Assembly: GCA_964519665.1 (NCBI GenBank)
Contig: CAZFIV010000028.1
Location: 1 to 64,000 of the forward strand
From: JANQQN01 sp964519665
Lineage (GTDB): Bacteria > Myxococcota > Kuafuiibacteriia > Kuafuiibacteriales > Kuafuiibacteriaceae
DNA: 64,000 nt
Reading direction: 5' to 3'
In this document: in pieces, positions 23,108-31,714 of the stretch
Layout of the letters: every line of letters begins with the position of its first letter
How positions within the stretch are numbered: position 1 is the stretch's first letter
Notes under the pieces: generated by a model
The model's input: only the letters and a program-made list of their open reading frames with translations
The model's database searches: none
What the model was told of the DNA's origin: nothing
Translations under genes and position numbers: made by a program

Positions 23108-23695
23108 CTACCTCTTTCGCTTCTGCCGGCGGCAGGTCTTCGGGAGGGCGCATTTCTTGTGCCCCCAGTTACGAAGGGCGACCGCGCGCCCTTCCGTGCA
23201 CTTCGCGGCTGCTTGCTTGCCGTGACGCGCGTTGAACGCCACGACGGCGCTCACGTAGTCGAGGACTTCCGGATCCTTCGGAGCGCTCTTCCGGCTCGCT
23301 AGCTCCGCCAGACTCGGGATCGCCCGACGCGCTTTCGGCTTGCCCGGCCCCCGGTAGCGATGCCGCTTCGTCAGTCGATCGTGCGTCGCCTTCTGGCTGT
23401 AGCACTTGCTCCGCGGGTCCTTCGCCCACTTCCGGATCTCGGCGCCGGACATGTTCACGGACGCTTTGAAGCGCTTCCAGAGGGCGTCCGGGTCGTCGCG
23501 CGTACGCCCTAGCGCGCCGGAGAGGGCTCGCCCCTCCCGCGCGCGGCGCTTGTTCACCGTCGCCGCCGCGAGGCGCTCGCACTCCTTGACGCTGGCCTTC
23601 GTGGCCTGCCCGCCACGCGGATGCCTGCGGAAGAGGCACTTTTCCTTGATGGCTTCGTACTGGCGCTCGTCGCCGGCGGACCATGCTGCGGGCAT
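23108..23695 (-). CDS. Basic protein with DUF3175-like segment
   Basis: 195 residues. FKASVNMSGAEIRKWAKDPR resembles the NMSxxEIxxWL core of DUF3175, and TVNKRRAREGRALSGA is a Lys/Arg helix. Several Cys, RRQKRKR end. Likely DNA binding. Its ATG lies 6 nt after a TAGACT box. Confidence 0.58.
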   Translation of the reverse strand: MPAAWSAGDERQYEAIKEKCLFRRHPRGGQATKASVKECERLAAATVNKRRAREGRALSGALGRTRDDPDALWKRFKASVNMSGAEIRKWAKDPRSKCYSQKATHDRLTKRHRYRGPGKPKARRAIPSLAELASRKSAPKDPEVLDYVSAVVAFNARHGKQAAAKCTEGRAVALRNWGHKKCALPKTCRRQKRKR

Positions 23696-23701
23696 GGGCC
23701 C

Positions 23702-23707
23702 AGTCTA
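23702..23707 (-). promoter_or_regulatory. -10 box TAGACT, leaderless geometry
   Basis: On the minus strand TAGACT-GGGCCC-ATG: 6 nt to the start of the 23108 gene, no ribosome site. Confidence 0.5.
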
Positions 23708-23857
23708 GCGGAATCGCCTGGGGATTACAGACGAAAGGCGGCCGAAGCCGCCTATCCGCCCCCAGCTCGCGCCGGACCACATCCGAAAGGAGACCCTACC
23801 CGGGCCGCTCTCGAAGCCTAGGCGGAATCCCGCCCTGGTTTCAAGCCCTTTCGGCCG

Positions 23858-24214
23858 TCATCCGAGGACCCGCTCCGCGGCGGCGACCATATCACGCAGC
23901 TCCTGCACGCGTTCAGCCACGGTCATCCCTCGCGCGAGCGCATCCGCGGCGAGGCGCCCGAAGGCTTCAAAGTCCTCCGCAGACGGGGCAGACTTCCTGT
24001 CCGCTTTGGCTTTCTTGGCCTTCTGGCGGCGACGCTTCAGCGTGGGCTGCGCTTCTGGCGCCGGATCCGGGGCAGGCGCCGGAGCCGCCGGCGCGGGCGC
24101 CGGGTCAGGGGCAGCCGCCTTCGGGGACGCGGGCGGCTGCTTCGGCGCGTGGGTCGTCGAGACGGGTGCGGGGTTCGGGTTGGACGGGAGGGTTGTGGTT
24201 TCGACGGTGGTCAT
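23858..24214 (-). CDS. Pro/Ala-rich linker protein with helical end
   Basis: 118 residues. Residues ~10-60 are Pro/Ala repeats (PDPAPAPAAPAPAPDPAPEA), then KRRRQKAKKAKADRK and a helical C-terminus. Extended spacer protein; role unknown. The 160 bases upstream of the 23695 start hold only a GGCGGC-CGAA-GCCGCC hairpin and an unused AAAGGAG. Confidence 0.5.
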   Translation of the reverse strand: MTTVETTTLPSNPNPAPVSTTHAPKQPPASPKAAAPDPAPAPAAPAPAPDPAPEAQPTLKRRRQKAKKAKADRKSAPSAEDFEAFGRLAADALARGMTVAERVQELRDMVAAAERVLG

Positions 24215-24247
24215 GGCCGCCGACGGTAGTCCGGGACTAGGAAGGGG

Positions 24248-25240
24248 TCAACCGCCCCCGGCCGTCAGCACCCAAGGACGTCGTTCGTCGATGGTGAGCG
24301 CGCCTGTCAAGGTGAGATCGTCTCCGCCCGAGCCCGCGTCCGTGATGGTGGCCGGCGCCGCGCCCGCGCCCACGTCGAAGTTCCAGAGGTTCGTCAGGCC
24401 GAGGCCCCCGTCGACGACCTCGAGCGCGTCGATAGAGTCGAAGAAATTGTCTTCGACCTGCTGTGCGCTCATCGCCGTACCTTCGAGGTACGCGCAGCCG
24501 AGCACGCCACCCGACCAGTCGACGAAGGCGCCGCCGGTGCCGTTGTGACCGACGGTGAACGGAACCGTGCCGGCGGGCGCCGTGTAGCCGGCGACACCGA
24601 GATCGACCGCCTCAGTCCCGTTCACGTAGAGCCGCGCTGTGGTGCCGTCGTGCGTGACCCCGAAATGCACGAGCGCACCCTTCGCGTAGCTCTGTCCGCT
24701 CGCGCCCGGGAGCGCCGCGTTGCTGAAGTTGGAGAGCGGCGAGCCCGCGCCGTTGAAGATATTGAGGACGAAGCGATCGTTGGTCTTGCTGACGCCCCAG
24801 CCGCCCCCGCCGAAGAGAACGATATTGCCGAAGAGGAACTCGTTCGTCGATCCGCCGCTGTCGCGCACGTTGCCGAGCCGCGCGAGACACAACGCAGAGA
24901 AGCTCGTCGAGCCCGGCGCCACGCCGCCTACCGTCGAGTACTCGTTCGCGCCCGCAGCGCCGGCGTCGAAGCCACTGAGCACTTGCGCGAAGTCGTTCGC
25001 CGGCGCGGGGGCCGTGGGTACCCAGGCCGCGCCGTTCCACGTGAGCAGCTGTCCGACAACGGACGGCGCCACAGCGCTTACCGGGCTGCCCTGCAAGCCG
25101 TCCACGGTCGGGTTCGGGTACGTGCCGCTCAGATCGCCGCCGGCGGGTCCCGAAGGCGCTCCGCCGCCTCCGCCGCCTCCGCTCGAACCACCGAAGACGG
25201 GAACGACGGTTCCAATGGCGTTGGGGTTGCGTTTCGTCAT
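24248..25240 (-). CDS. Fibre-like protein with LamG / concanavalin-like domain
   Basis: 330 residues; start MTKRNPNAIGTVVPVF overlaps the upstream stop. A poly-Gly linker, then GGDLSGTYPNPTVDGLQGSP, a motif frequent in phage fibre proteins, then a jelly-roll lectin-like domain with FLFGNIVLFGGGGWGVSKTN, VHFGVTHDGTTARLYVNGTE and VPFTVGHNG. Probably a carbohydrate-binding fibre or spike. Confidence 0.68.
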   Translation of the reverse strand: MTKRNPNAIGTVVPVFGGSSGGGGGGGAPSGPAGGDLSGTYPNPTVDGLQGSPVSAVAPSVVGQLLTWNGAAWVPTAPAPANDFAQVLSGFDAGAAGANEYSTVGGVAPGSTSFSALCLARLGNVRDSGGSTNEFLFGNIVLFGGGGWGVSKTNDRFVLNIFNGAGSPLSNFSNAALPGASGQSYAKGALVHFGVTHDGTTARLYVNGTEAVDLGVAGYTAPAGTVPFTVGHNGTGGAFVDWSGGVLGCAYLEGTAMSAQQVEDNFFDSIDALEVVDGGLGLTNLWNFDVGAGAAPATITDAGSGGDDLTLTGALTIDERRPWVLTAGGG

Positions 25241-25845
25241 GCGAAGAGCCCTCGAATGGGCGGGAACACGGACCCCGGCCACGGACCAGTGAGTGGCGGA
25301 AGATCAAAGGCACCCACGACGACGTCGGATCCCGAAACGGCGCCCCAGTCGTTCCCGGACAGCGTGTCGGACGCTTGAAGCCCTCCGTCCACAAAGAAGC
25401 GGAAGAAATCCCCGGGAAAGTCAACCTCCAGAACACATGACTGCCCTGCCGTCCAGGAGAGTCCGCCGAAGTTGCGATTCGCTCCCGCAACCTCAAGCCG
25501 CAGGGTGTTGGGGCCGAGCGCCAGCAGCCGGTTCGCATTGTCCGTGCCGAAAGCCGTCTGCCCTACCACCAGGCCGGAGCTGTCGACGGTCGTCGTGAAC
25601 TCGACATACCAGACGCCCGTAAAGAGGTCGGGGTCGATCTGCGCGTTCGGTACGGTCTCCGCGTTGGCCGTGGACCCGTTGACCACGAGCGGGATCGTCG
25701 ACGTGAGGTAAAGGTAGTCCGGAGGCGCCACCGCGGGCGTCGGGACCGAAGACACCCCCAGGACACGCGCACTGACGATCTCGCCGTCGGCCAGCGTTCG
25801 CACAAGCGGCTGCGAAACGCGGGCGTCGATCCCCCGCGGGGCCAT
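25237..25845 (-). CDS. Beta-sandwich virion-surface-like protein
   Basis: 202 residues; TAATG overlap fixes the start. SCVLEVDFPGDFFRFFVDGG and YVEFTTTVDSSGLVVGQTAF give a lectin-like/SPRY-like sandwich. Neighbours are spike-like. Not recognised further. Confidence 0.6.
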   Translation of the reverse strand: MAPRGIDARVSQPLVRTLADGEIVSARVLGVSSVPTPAVAPPDYLYLTSTIPLVVNGSTANAETVPNAQIDPDLFTGVWYVEFTTTVDSSGLVVGQTAFGTDNANRLLALGPNTLRLEVAGANRNFGGLSWTAGQSCVLEVDFPGDFFRFFVDGGLQASDTLSGNDWGAVSGSDVVVGAFDLPPLTGPWPGSVFPPIRGLFA

Positions 25846-26402
25846 TACCGAACCCGGAGGGCGAAGAGATCCACGTAGCTCGTGACGCCGACGACCGCCT
25901 CCGCCACCCGAAAGCGAAAGCCTCGGTACGGGGATACGTCGAACTGGAGGGTCGCCTGCACCGGTGCGGCATCGATCGCGCCGGCGGAGGCGCGTCCCTT
26001 GAAGGGGTCGAAACGGATCTCGGCCGAGTATCCACGTCGGAAGGCGTAGCCGGGCTCGAGGGCCACCTCCGCAGGGGTCGTGTCCTCGACGAGGACCGTG
26101 GCATCGAGGACACCGATGGGCGTGAAGTCGACCTCGTCCACCTGCGTCAGGCCCCCTGCACGCGGGACCCACGCTTCGGCAAGGAGACTCAGCGCAGAGC
26201 CGTCCACCGCCGGCGACTCCCCTTCCGGGAGGTAGCGAAGCTGAAGCAAGAGCTGGCTGTAGCCCGTCGTGTTGACCAGCGCGAGCGTTTCGTACTCCGA
26301 GAGCGTCGGCGACGCTGTGAGCGTCGGAACCGGGTTGCTCTGAGTGCTCCACGTCGGCGGGCTGGTGAAACTCTGGCGAAGAAGGATCGGCGCTTCACTC
26401 AT
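25845..26402 (-). CDS. Beta-sandwich protein, spike cluster
   Basis: 185 residues starting MSEAPILLRQSFTSPP. C-terminal half (LQFDVSPYRGFRFRVAEAVV) parallels the end of the 26399 protein (PVDVTDYSDVRFRVGLAPGS), so the two are diverged duplicates. Confidence 0.58.
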   Translation of the reverse strand: MSEAPILLRQSFTSPPTWSTQSNPVPTLTASPTLSEYETLALVNTTGYSQLLLQLRYLPEGESPAVDGSALSLLAEAWVPRAGGLTQVDEVDFTPIGVLDATVLVEDTTPAEVALEPGYAFRRGYSAEIRFDPFKGRASAGAIDAAPVQATLQFDVSPYRGFRFRVAEAVVGVTSYVDLFALRVR

Positions 26403-26995
26403 CGGACGGCCCCCACGCGAAGAAGCGTCCGTGCGGTCCCGCTGCCGGGAGCAAGCCCGACGCGAAAGCGCACGTCGCTGTAATCCGTGACGTCGACAGG
26501 GAGCACAAACTGAAGAGGCTCCGTGGCTCCGGCAAGTACCTCGCCGGGGGTCCACTGGTACTCGCGGCCGTCGACCGCTTGCGCGCTGTAGCCGGGAACC
26601 GTGCCTGCCCCGATGACCGGGCTGATCGCGCCTGCGGCGTACTGGCGACCCCCGTCGACGCCTTCGAGGAGGATGGAGAAGATGTTCGCGACGCTGTCGT
26701 TGTCGGTCAGCTCGAAGAAGAGAACGAGCTTGCGAAGCCCGCGCGTGTCGACGGTCGGCCCGATGAAGTAGTCATCGAGCCCTGTCACCGCGCTGAAATC
26801 CCGCCGCTTGGCGTAGACGACGGCCTCCCGAACCTCCGGCGGATCCTTGAAGAAGGGGAAGCTGTCGTCGCCGGAGAGCCCTTTGATCTTGCCAAGCGCG
26901 TCGTACGCGAGCGTCAGGAGCGCGTCGCCGCCGTTCTTGTAGATATCGGAGACAAGGGCTTCGCCGGTCTGGAGGAAGCGGATCTTCTTAGCCAT
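26399..26995 (-). CDS. Beta-sandwich protein, spike cluster
   Basis: 198 residues. N-terminal helix (~10-45), then a beta domain; shares the D-Y-x-x-x-RFRV ending with its downstream neighbour. The N-terminus may be the particle-binding part. Confidence 0.6.
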   Translation of the reverse strand: MAKKIRFLQTGEALVSDIYKNGGDALLTLAYDALGKIKGLSGDDSFPFFKDPPEVREAVVYAKRRDFSAVTGLDDYFIGPTVDTRGLRKLVLFFELTDNDSVANIFSILLEGVDGGRQYAAGAISPVIGAGTVPGYSAQAVDGREYQWTPGEVLAGATEPLQFVLPVDVTDYSDVRFRVGLAPGSGTARTLLRVGAVR

Positions 26996-27278
26996 CGATC
27001 ACCTCGACCTCGACCTCGGGAGGCTCCGAAACGGGCGGCTGCGCCCGCGCTTTTTGAAGCACCTGGTAGCCCGCCTCGAGCCAAGGGAAGAGCTTCGGCG
27101 CCTTCTTCTGGAGCATCACGCGTCCGGCGCGTCCGGCGCCTGCGGCAAGCTCCCGCAGTCCGGCGCGTGCGCGTTGCGTATGCACTTCGCAGAGAAAGAC
27201 CTCGCGACCCGCCACGACAGTCCGTGACCCCCTCGAGTCGACGGGCGCGCCGCAGATATGGCAGGTCCCGCGCGGCAT
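26988..27278 (-). CDS. Zinc-finger-like small protein
   Basis: 96 residues; TGATG overlap fixes the start. CHICGAPVDSRG and FLCEVH give a CxxC...CxxH zinc site at the N-terminus. Helical basic middle, acidic end (EPPEVEVEVIDG). Confidence 0.62.
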   Translation of the reverse strand: MPRGTCHICGAPVDSRGSRTVVAGREVFLCEVHTQRARAGLRELAAGAGRAGRVMLQKKAPKLFPWLEAGYQVLQKARAQPPVSEPPEVEVEVIDG

Positions 27279-27490
27279 CAGCCGTTCTTCAGTCCCGCAA
27301 CGCGCTGTGACGCGGCTGCACGCCGGGCCATGGCGGCGCACGGCGAGCAATCCGCACCCTTTTTCTTCTTCTTCGTGCGGCGCTTCCCGGCGCCCTTGGG
27401 TGCGAACGCGGTTGGATCGCGCTCGACACCATCGACCGCCGCCGCGCCTGCCCGTGCAAGGGTGTTGATGAAGATGTGTTTCAGACTCAT
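27278..27490 (-). CDS. Small basic protein
   Basis: 70 residues, MSLKHIFINTLARAGAAAVD, then GKRRTKKKKKGADCSPC. DNA-binding-like. Preceded at 6 nt by a TAGACT box. Confidence 0.55.
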   Translation of the reverse strand: MSLKHIFINTLARAGAAAVDGVERDPTAFAPKGAGKRRTKKKKKGADCSPCAAMARRAAASQRVAGLKNG

Positions 27491-27496
27491 GGCCGC

Positions 27497-27502
27497 AGTC
27501 TA
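27497..27502 (-). promoter_or_regulatory. -10 box TAGACT, leaderless geometry
   Basis: On the minus strand TAGACT-GCGGCC-ATG, identical box and spacing to 23702-23707. Confidence 0.5.
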
Positions 27503-27504
27503 AC

Positions 27505-27954
27505 TCAGGCCGCCGCCTTCTTCCGGTAGTGCCACCAGGCGCCGCCTGCGACGGCTCCCGTGCCCAGAAGACCGAGAACCGCGCGGTGCGGCCGTGCGAG
27601 CACGACCCCGGCCTCGGGGATGGCCGGACGGAACAGCGCCCGCACAAGGGCGTAGGCGCCGAATCCGAACAGGCTGCTCGTCATGGCCGTCTTGGTGCGC
27701 CGCGTCTTGGGCGCCGCGATCGCGCCGATCGTCGCGCCCGCGCCCGTCGCCAGCGCGGCCTCCATGGCCAGCGGCTGAAGCCAATGCTGCGCGGGGAGGC
27801 TCTGCGTCGTCGGGATGACGAGTGTGCTCGGATCCGCGGCCGCCGCCTCCTGCTGGATGGCCGCGGCCTCCGTCGACGGGCTCGGAACGGGGCCGACGGG
27901 ATCCCCGTTGGTCTCGATGGTTTCCACCACATGAAGGTCGGGCTGCTGGGGCAT
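27505..27954 (-). CDS. Multi-span membrane protein
   Basis: 149 residues. Pro/Glu-rich head (~1-55), hydrophobic segments near 62-80, 93-112 and 124-141, then HYRKKAAA. Virion or host membrane. Confidence 0.6.
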   Translation of the reverse strand: MPQQPDLHVVETIETNGDPVGPVPSPSTEAAAIQQEAAAADPSTLVIPTTQSLPAQHWLQPLAMEAALATGAGATIGAIAAPKTRRTKTAMTSSLFGFGAYALVRALFRPAIPEAGVVLARPHRAVLGLLGTGAVAGGAWWHYRKKAAA

Positions 27955-27957
27955 GGT

Positions 27958-28497
27958 TCACATTTCCAGGTTGTAGGAGGTCCGGCCACGCGGGCCCGAA
28001 ACCCGCGTAGCGCCGAGAGAACGGGGCTTCTTCTTCTTCCGCCGACGAGAGCGCCGATAGTTCGGGATCGGCGTCGTGCGCATGTAGGCGTAGATGCCGA
28101 AGGCCGTCACGCCAAGGCCCGCCAAGAGCGCCACCCAACCCCAAGGGAACCCCCCACCAGGAGTCGCGTCCTCCGGGGTGAAAAACGAGATCGGGTCTTC
28201 GCCGCTCAACCCGAGGTAGCTGGCCTCGAGCCCGTTGAAAGCCCGCGCCAGCTCGATGCCCGCCGCCGTGGTCCCGCCCCACCAACAGCTCTCGCTGAGG
28301 TGCGCCGCGAGACGCTGACGCCATAGCTCCCACGCCGCGAGCCATTCCTGCCCTTCGAGGCTCGCCTCCAGGGCCGCCCGATTCCGCGTGACGCGGCCTT
28401 GGAGAAGGTCGGCCGCACGGGAGATCTCCGCCTTGTACGCCTCGCACTCACTCGGCGTGACGAAGTAGCCGACGTCCGGGTTCGTGTTGACAGGCAT
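27958..28497 (-). CDS. Helical protein with C-terminal membrane anchor and basic tail
   Basis: 179 residues. Helical ectodomain (~15-95, two Cys), membrane helix ~118-138, then YRRSRRRKKKKPRS. Positive-inside rule puts the tail on the DNA side of a membrane, as expected for an internal-membrane linker protein. Confidence 0.65.
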   Translation of the reverse strand: MPVNTNPDVGYFVTPSECEAYKAEISRAADLLQGRVTRNRAALEASLEGQEWLAAWELWRQRLAAHLSESCWWGGTTAAGIELARAFNGLEASYLGLSGEDPISFFTPEDATPGGGFPWGWVALLAGLGVTAFGIYAYMRTTPIPNYRRSRRRKKKKPRSLGATRVSGPRGRTSYNLEM

Positions 28498-28823
28498 CAG
28501 AGCGCTCCGTCAACGACGTAGTGAACCGTAAGCGCGAACTGGACGTTGCTGCTCTCGCACGCACCGAAGAGCCGCTGGTTCGGGAGGAGCTTGATCGGAA
28601 ACGTCGCCCCGGGAGGGAAAGGCGGGAGCTTGTAGATGAAGTCGGGGCCGACGTCGGTCGGCGAAGCCGTCGTGAGAAAGACGCGCGGCCCCGTCGGCAC
28701 CGCGAAGAAGACGTCGCGAAACGCGTGCTGCGGAAGCAAAGCCTCGTCCTGCGCCTCCAGCACAGGGCGGAGGTTCTGATCGAGCGTCACGCGAAGGATC
28801 TGTGTCGGGGCGTAGAGCTTCAT
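28497..28823 (-). CDS. Beta-sandwich minor capsid-like protein
   Basis: 108 residues. FIYKLPPFPPGATFPIKL and NVQFALTVHYVVDGAL are jelly-roll-type strands; the last strand corresponds to LDVALALHGTLFVT of the next protein. A single small sandwich such as a penton or decoration subunit is possible. Confidence 0.58.
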   Translation of the reverse strand: MKLYAPTQILRVTLDQNLRPVLEAQDEALLPQHAFRDVFFAVPTGPRVFLTTASPTDVGPDFIYKLPPFPPGATFPIKLLPNQRLFGACESSNVQFALTVHYVVDGAL

Positions 28824-29776
28824 CAGGTCACGAACAGGGTGCCATGAAGTGCAAGCGCGACGTCGAGCCCGGTCACCGAGCTGTCGAGGCCCTGTAGCTG
28901 CACCTGAAAGGAGTTGCCGGGCTCGACGCGGAGGCCGTCCCCGGGGAAGCGATGACAGACCGCGCGACCCACCGTCTTCCCGAGGAGCGCCATCGGCATG
29001 TAGGGGAGCGTCAGGGCTGGAACGGCCGGACCCTGGAAGAAGTCGGCCTGCGTACCGTTGCCAATGACGCGGATGTTGACCGCGCCGTAGCGGATGTCGC
29101 CGCGACCGATGGGATCCTCCGCTTCCGCGCCGACCTGGGCGACGAGATCGGTCAGCGCCACCGGCTCACTGCCGCCGTTGCGGAACTGCTCCGGATCGAG
29201 CTGCGCGACGTTCGTGTTCGTGAGATCCCGGCTTGCGCTGAAGAGATAGGGCCGCTGGCTGAGCAGGCCGGTCCCTTCGAGCGCGAGCGCGACGCGTCGC
29301 GCCCCGTCGACCGTCGGATCTTCGAGCGCGACCCGGATGTCCAAGCTGTCTCGGCTCGGAAGGATGAGCGGGCGTTCCAGCTGAAACGCCACGTTCGCCC
29401 GGCTCAGGGTTGGATTGTCCGTGTTGACCACGTTTGCCCAGCTCGGCAGATCGACGAAGAGGCTCGACTGGTAGAACGTGTCGTCCCACTGGATCCGCAT
29501 CGCGATCTTCTGAATCGCCTCTTCGTTGAAACCCGCCGGCGGCGACTCGTCGAAGGTGGGTCGAACGAACGCCGTCATGTGCGTGAGCACGACGGGGAAT
29601 CGCTCGCCGTTCTGGAACACGCCCGGCGTGGAGTACGCCGGACGGCTGTCCGCCAAGATCTCGATGACGTCGTAGTACGCCCGCGGCTCTTCGACGATGC
29701 CTGTGGTGGGATTCTTGGCCGCCAGCTCGACCAAGTAGTCGATGTAGCGGCGCTCTCGTTCGCTATCGTACGCCAT
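28823..29776 (-). CDS. Beta-sandwich structural protein (28-31 kb family)
   Basis: 317 residues. N-terminal helix (RERRYIDYLVELAAKN), then FQNGERFPVVLTHMTAFVRP and a C-terminal LRVEPGNSFQVQLQG...ALALHGTLFV. The FxNGExxxVxLxH and terminal LxxPGxxxxVxL patterns recur in the 29780 gene, so both belong to one family. Candidate penton or peripentonal capsid protein. Confidence 0.6.
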   Translation of the reverse strand: MAYDSERERRYIDYLVELAAKNPTTGIVEEPRAYYDVIEILADSRPAYSTPGVFQNGERFPVVLTHMTAFVRPTFDESPPAGFNEEAIQKIAMRIQWDDTFYQSSLFVDLPSWANVVNTDNPTLSRANVAFQLERPLILPSRDSLDIRVALEDPTVDGARRVALALEGTGLLSQRPYLFSASRDLTNTNVAQLDPEQFRNGGSEPVALTDLVAQVGAEAEDPIGRGDIRYGAVNIRVIGNGTQADFFQGPAVPALTLPYMPMALLGKTVGRAVCHRFPGDGLRVEPGNSFQVQLQGLDSSVTGLDVALALHGTLFVT

Positions 29777-29779
29777 GAC

Positions 29780-30913
29780 TTATCCCGTGACCTCCGCGTA
29801 GCCAGTGAGCGAAACGCCGAGCTGATAGATGGTGGGGCGAGGTTCCAAAGCGACCTCGACTTGATCGGGGACCTCGATCTCGACTTCGAGCCCGTCTCCG
29901 GGGGCGAGCACGACCGGCTCCAGGAGGCGGTAGACGCGCGCCGTGGTCTTCGTCGGGCTGACGAGGCTCAGCGGAGCGCCGGGCTCCCAGAAGAGCGCGC
30001 CTGAACCGCCTTGGCTGAGCGACATGCGCGCCTCGGTGCCGATCTGCGAGCCAAGGCTTGCGATGATGCCCTGTGCGCCTGCCGTCGTGGCCTGCTGAAG
30101 AGCCGCGTCGTAGTCGGCCTGGTCGATGGAAATGCCCATGCCCGTAACGAGAGAGCTGGGCCCGTAACCGCCGACCTCCTGCTGGCTGAAGGCGCGCGCG
30201 TTGAAGCGGCTCACCGGCGGGAAGGTCGCGACGGTGTCGCTGAGCGCAGGCGCCCCGAACCCATCGGTGCCGAGCACCGGATTGGCCGTCGCCTGAATCG
30301 GCACGTCCGCGTACCGGACGTTGCCGTGGTAACGCGCACCGCCCCCGCGGCCTTCGTGAGGACCTTCGTAGATGGCGATGCGCCCCCGCGGAGCAGTCGG
30401 CAGAGTCACGCCCCCGATGTTCGGCAGGCGGTACCCGGAGAGTTGGTAGAACATCGACGCCGAGCGCGGGATCTTCATCGCCCACTTCTCACGCGAGAAG
30501 TCCCAAAGGAACGCGTTGTGGACGTCGGGTCCGGTGAAGACGGCGCCTTGCTCGACACGCGCCGGGCCCGTGGCCGAAGGAACGTCCCCGAGGAGCGTCG
30601 CTTCGTAGTGCCGGCGGTTCCAGTAGTGGCGCCGTCGAACCCCGACCTTGACCCGCGCGAACTCGAGGACCGCCGCCCGGTTGTTTCGGAAGTTGGCGCT
30701 CGTGAGCGTGCCCGCGTCCGAGTAGATGTCGAAGGCGTAGCCGACCGCATCCACGAGCACGTGGCTCAGCGTGACGTTCCAGCTCTCCCCGTTGAGGAAG
30801 TCGCCGAGCGGGAGCAGAAGACGCGACGGAACGGCGCCGCCCGATCCGGCCGAGTTGTCGATTCGACCGACACTCCAGAGTGCCCGAGGTTCGTAGATGA
30901 CGTCGCGCTTCAT
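29780..30913 (-). CDS. Beta-sandwich structural protein (28-31 kb family)
   Basis: 377 residues. FLNGESWNVTLSHVLVDAVG near 38-57 and VVLAPGDGLEVEIEVPDQ near 330-347 match the pattern in the 28823 protein. The central part is Gly-rich with a helical stretch (QADYDAALQQATTAGAQGII). Large enough for a double sandwich. Confidence 0.6.
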   Translation of the reverse strand: MKRDVIYEPRALWSVGRIDNSAGSGGAVPSRLLLPLGDFLNGESWNVTLSHVLVDAVGYAFDIYSDAGTLTSANFRNNRAAVLEFARVKVGVRRRHYWNRRHYEATLLGDVPSATGPARVEQGAVFTGPDVHNAFLWDFSREKWAMKIPRSASMFYQLSGYRLPNIGGVTLPTAPRGRIAIYEGPHEGRGGGARYHGNVRYADVPIQATANPVLGTDGFGAPALSDTVATFPPVSRFNARAFSQQEVGGYGPSSLVTGMGISIDQADYDAALQQATTAGAQGIIASLGSQIGTEARMSLSQGGSGALFWEPGAPLSLVSPTKTTARVYRLLEPVVLAPGDGLEVEIEVPDQVEVALEPRPTIYQLGVSLTGYAEVTG

Positions 30914-30928
30914 GGTCTCCTCACGCGC

Positions 30929-30961
30929 AAACGCCCCCCGAGCGACGGGGCTCGAGGGGCG
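30929..30961 (-). terminator. Weak terminator after the capsid triplet
   Basis: Read leftward, CGCCCCTCGAG / CTCGGGGGGCG (one mismatch) with loop CCCCGTCG then TTTG. The short U-tract suggests partial read-through, which would raise the three upstream genes relative to downstream ones. Confidence 0.5.
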
Positions 30962-30991
30962 CTCACGATGGGCCGAGAGAGCCCGCAGCCG

Positions 30992-31702
30992 TTAGGCGAT
31001 CGGGCGCCGGTTGAGGCCGTCCAGGTAGAGACGCAGACGCGTAGCCTGGTCCCCGAGGATGTTGCTCGTGTCGCGCGGCGACCGCTCCGACTCCACGATG
31101 ACGGTGAAGACGCGGTCGGAGGCGATGAGCACCGGAAGACGCCAGCTGCGCTGGCTCTTCGGCGAGATGGGACCACCCGTGCCGTAGCTGAAGGCGATGC
31201 CCGCGGCGACGATGTCGCCCGAGGTGTAGGCCGGAGCGCCCACGCCCTGTCCCATCCAAGAGAACGGGAAGCGCGCGTAGGGCTTAGCCTTGTCGGCGCC
31301 GAGCTGGAGCGAGACCACGAGATCCCGCTGAAGCCGACGCAGGTTGAGGCTCGAGTAGGCCGGAGCACCCGCCACCAGCGTCCCCGTGGGAGACGAGGCA
31401 GGGATCTCGGAGTCGTCGAGCGCGAAGATCTCGTACGTCATCGAGTAGACCAGGAACGCCTGGTCACGGTTGATGCGCGTGCGAGTGGTTTGGTTCGTGT
31501 CGGTCTCGGTGGCGTTCCGTCCGGCGAAAGCCGCCGGGATCGTGCCCTGCTGCGGAATGGGGTTGCCGATGAGGTACGAGAACGCGCGCAAGTTCACGTC
31601 GCGGTCCGCACCAAACTCGATGACCGAGAAACGAGGGATCGAAATCCATTCGTCGATGACGACTTCGTTGCCGTCGGGGAGCCGGAGCTTTTCGATAGCC
31701 AT
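30992..31702 (-). CDS. Candidate capsid protein, paralogue 3 of 3
   Basis: 236 residues. Shares with the next two genes: start LRLPDGNEV, FSYLIGNPIP, RNATETDTN, LRRLQRDLVVSLQLG and the end RLRLYLDGLNRRPIA. All-beta with one central helix. Three adjacent copies of one fold, centrally placed in the virion module and followed by a weak terminator, fit major capsid proteins made of jelly-rolls; fold is inferred. Confidence 0.62.
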   Translation of the reverse strand: MAIEKLRLPDGNEVVIDEWISIPRFSVIEFGADRDVNLRAFSYLIGNPIPQQGTIPAAFAGRNATETDTNQTTRTRINRDQAFLVYSMTYEIFALDDSEIPASSPTGTLVAGAPAYSSLNLRRLQRDLVVSLQLGADKAKPYARFPFSWMGQGVGAPAYTSGDIVAAGIAFSYGTGGPISPKSQRSWRLPVLIASDRVFTVIVESERSPRDTSNILGDQATRLRLYLDGLNRRPIA

Positions 31703-31714
31703 GCGTCGTCCTCC

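Noticed and set aside
20382..23225. Open rightward frame of over 900 codons
   Set aside because: It runs antisense to the DUF5872, spike and membrane genes, is very rich in Arg/Ala/Val and has no ribosome site; the leftward genes have protein-like composition and overlapping starts.
23761..23800. AAAGGAG in the spacer before the 23858 gene
   Set aside because: No start codon follows on that strand at usable distance; probably a relic.
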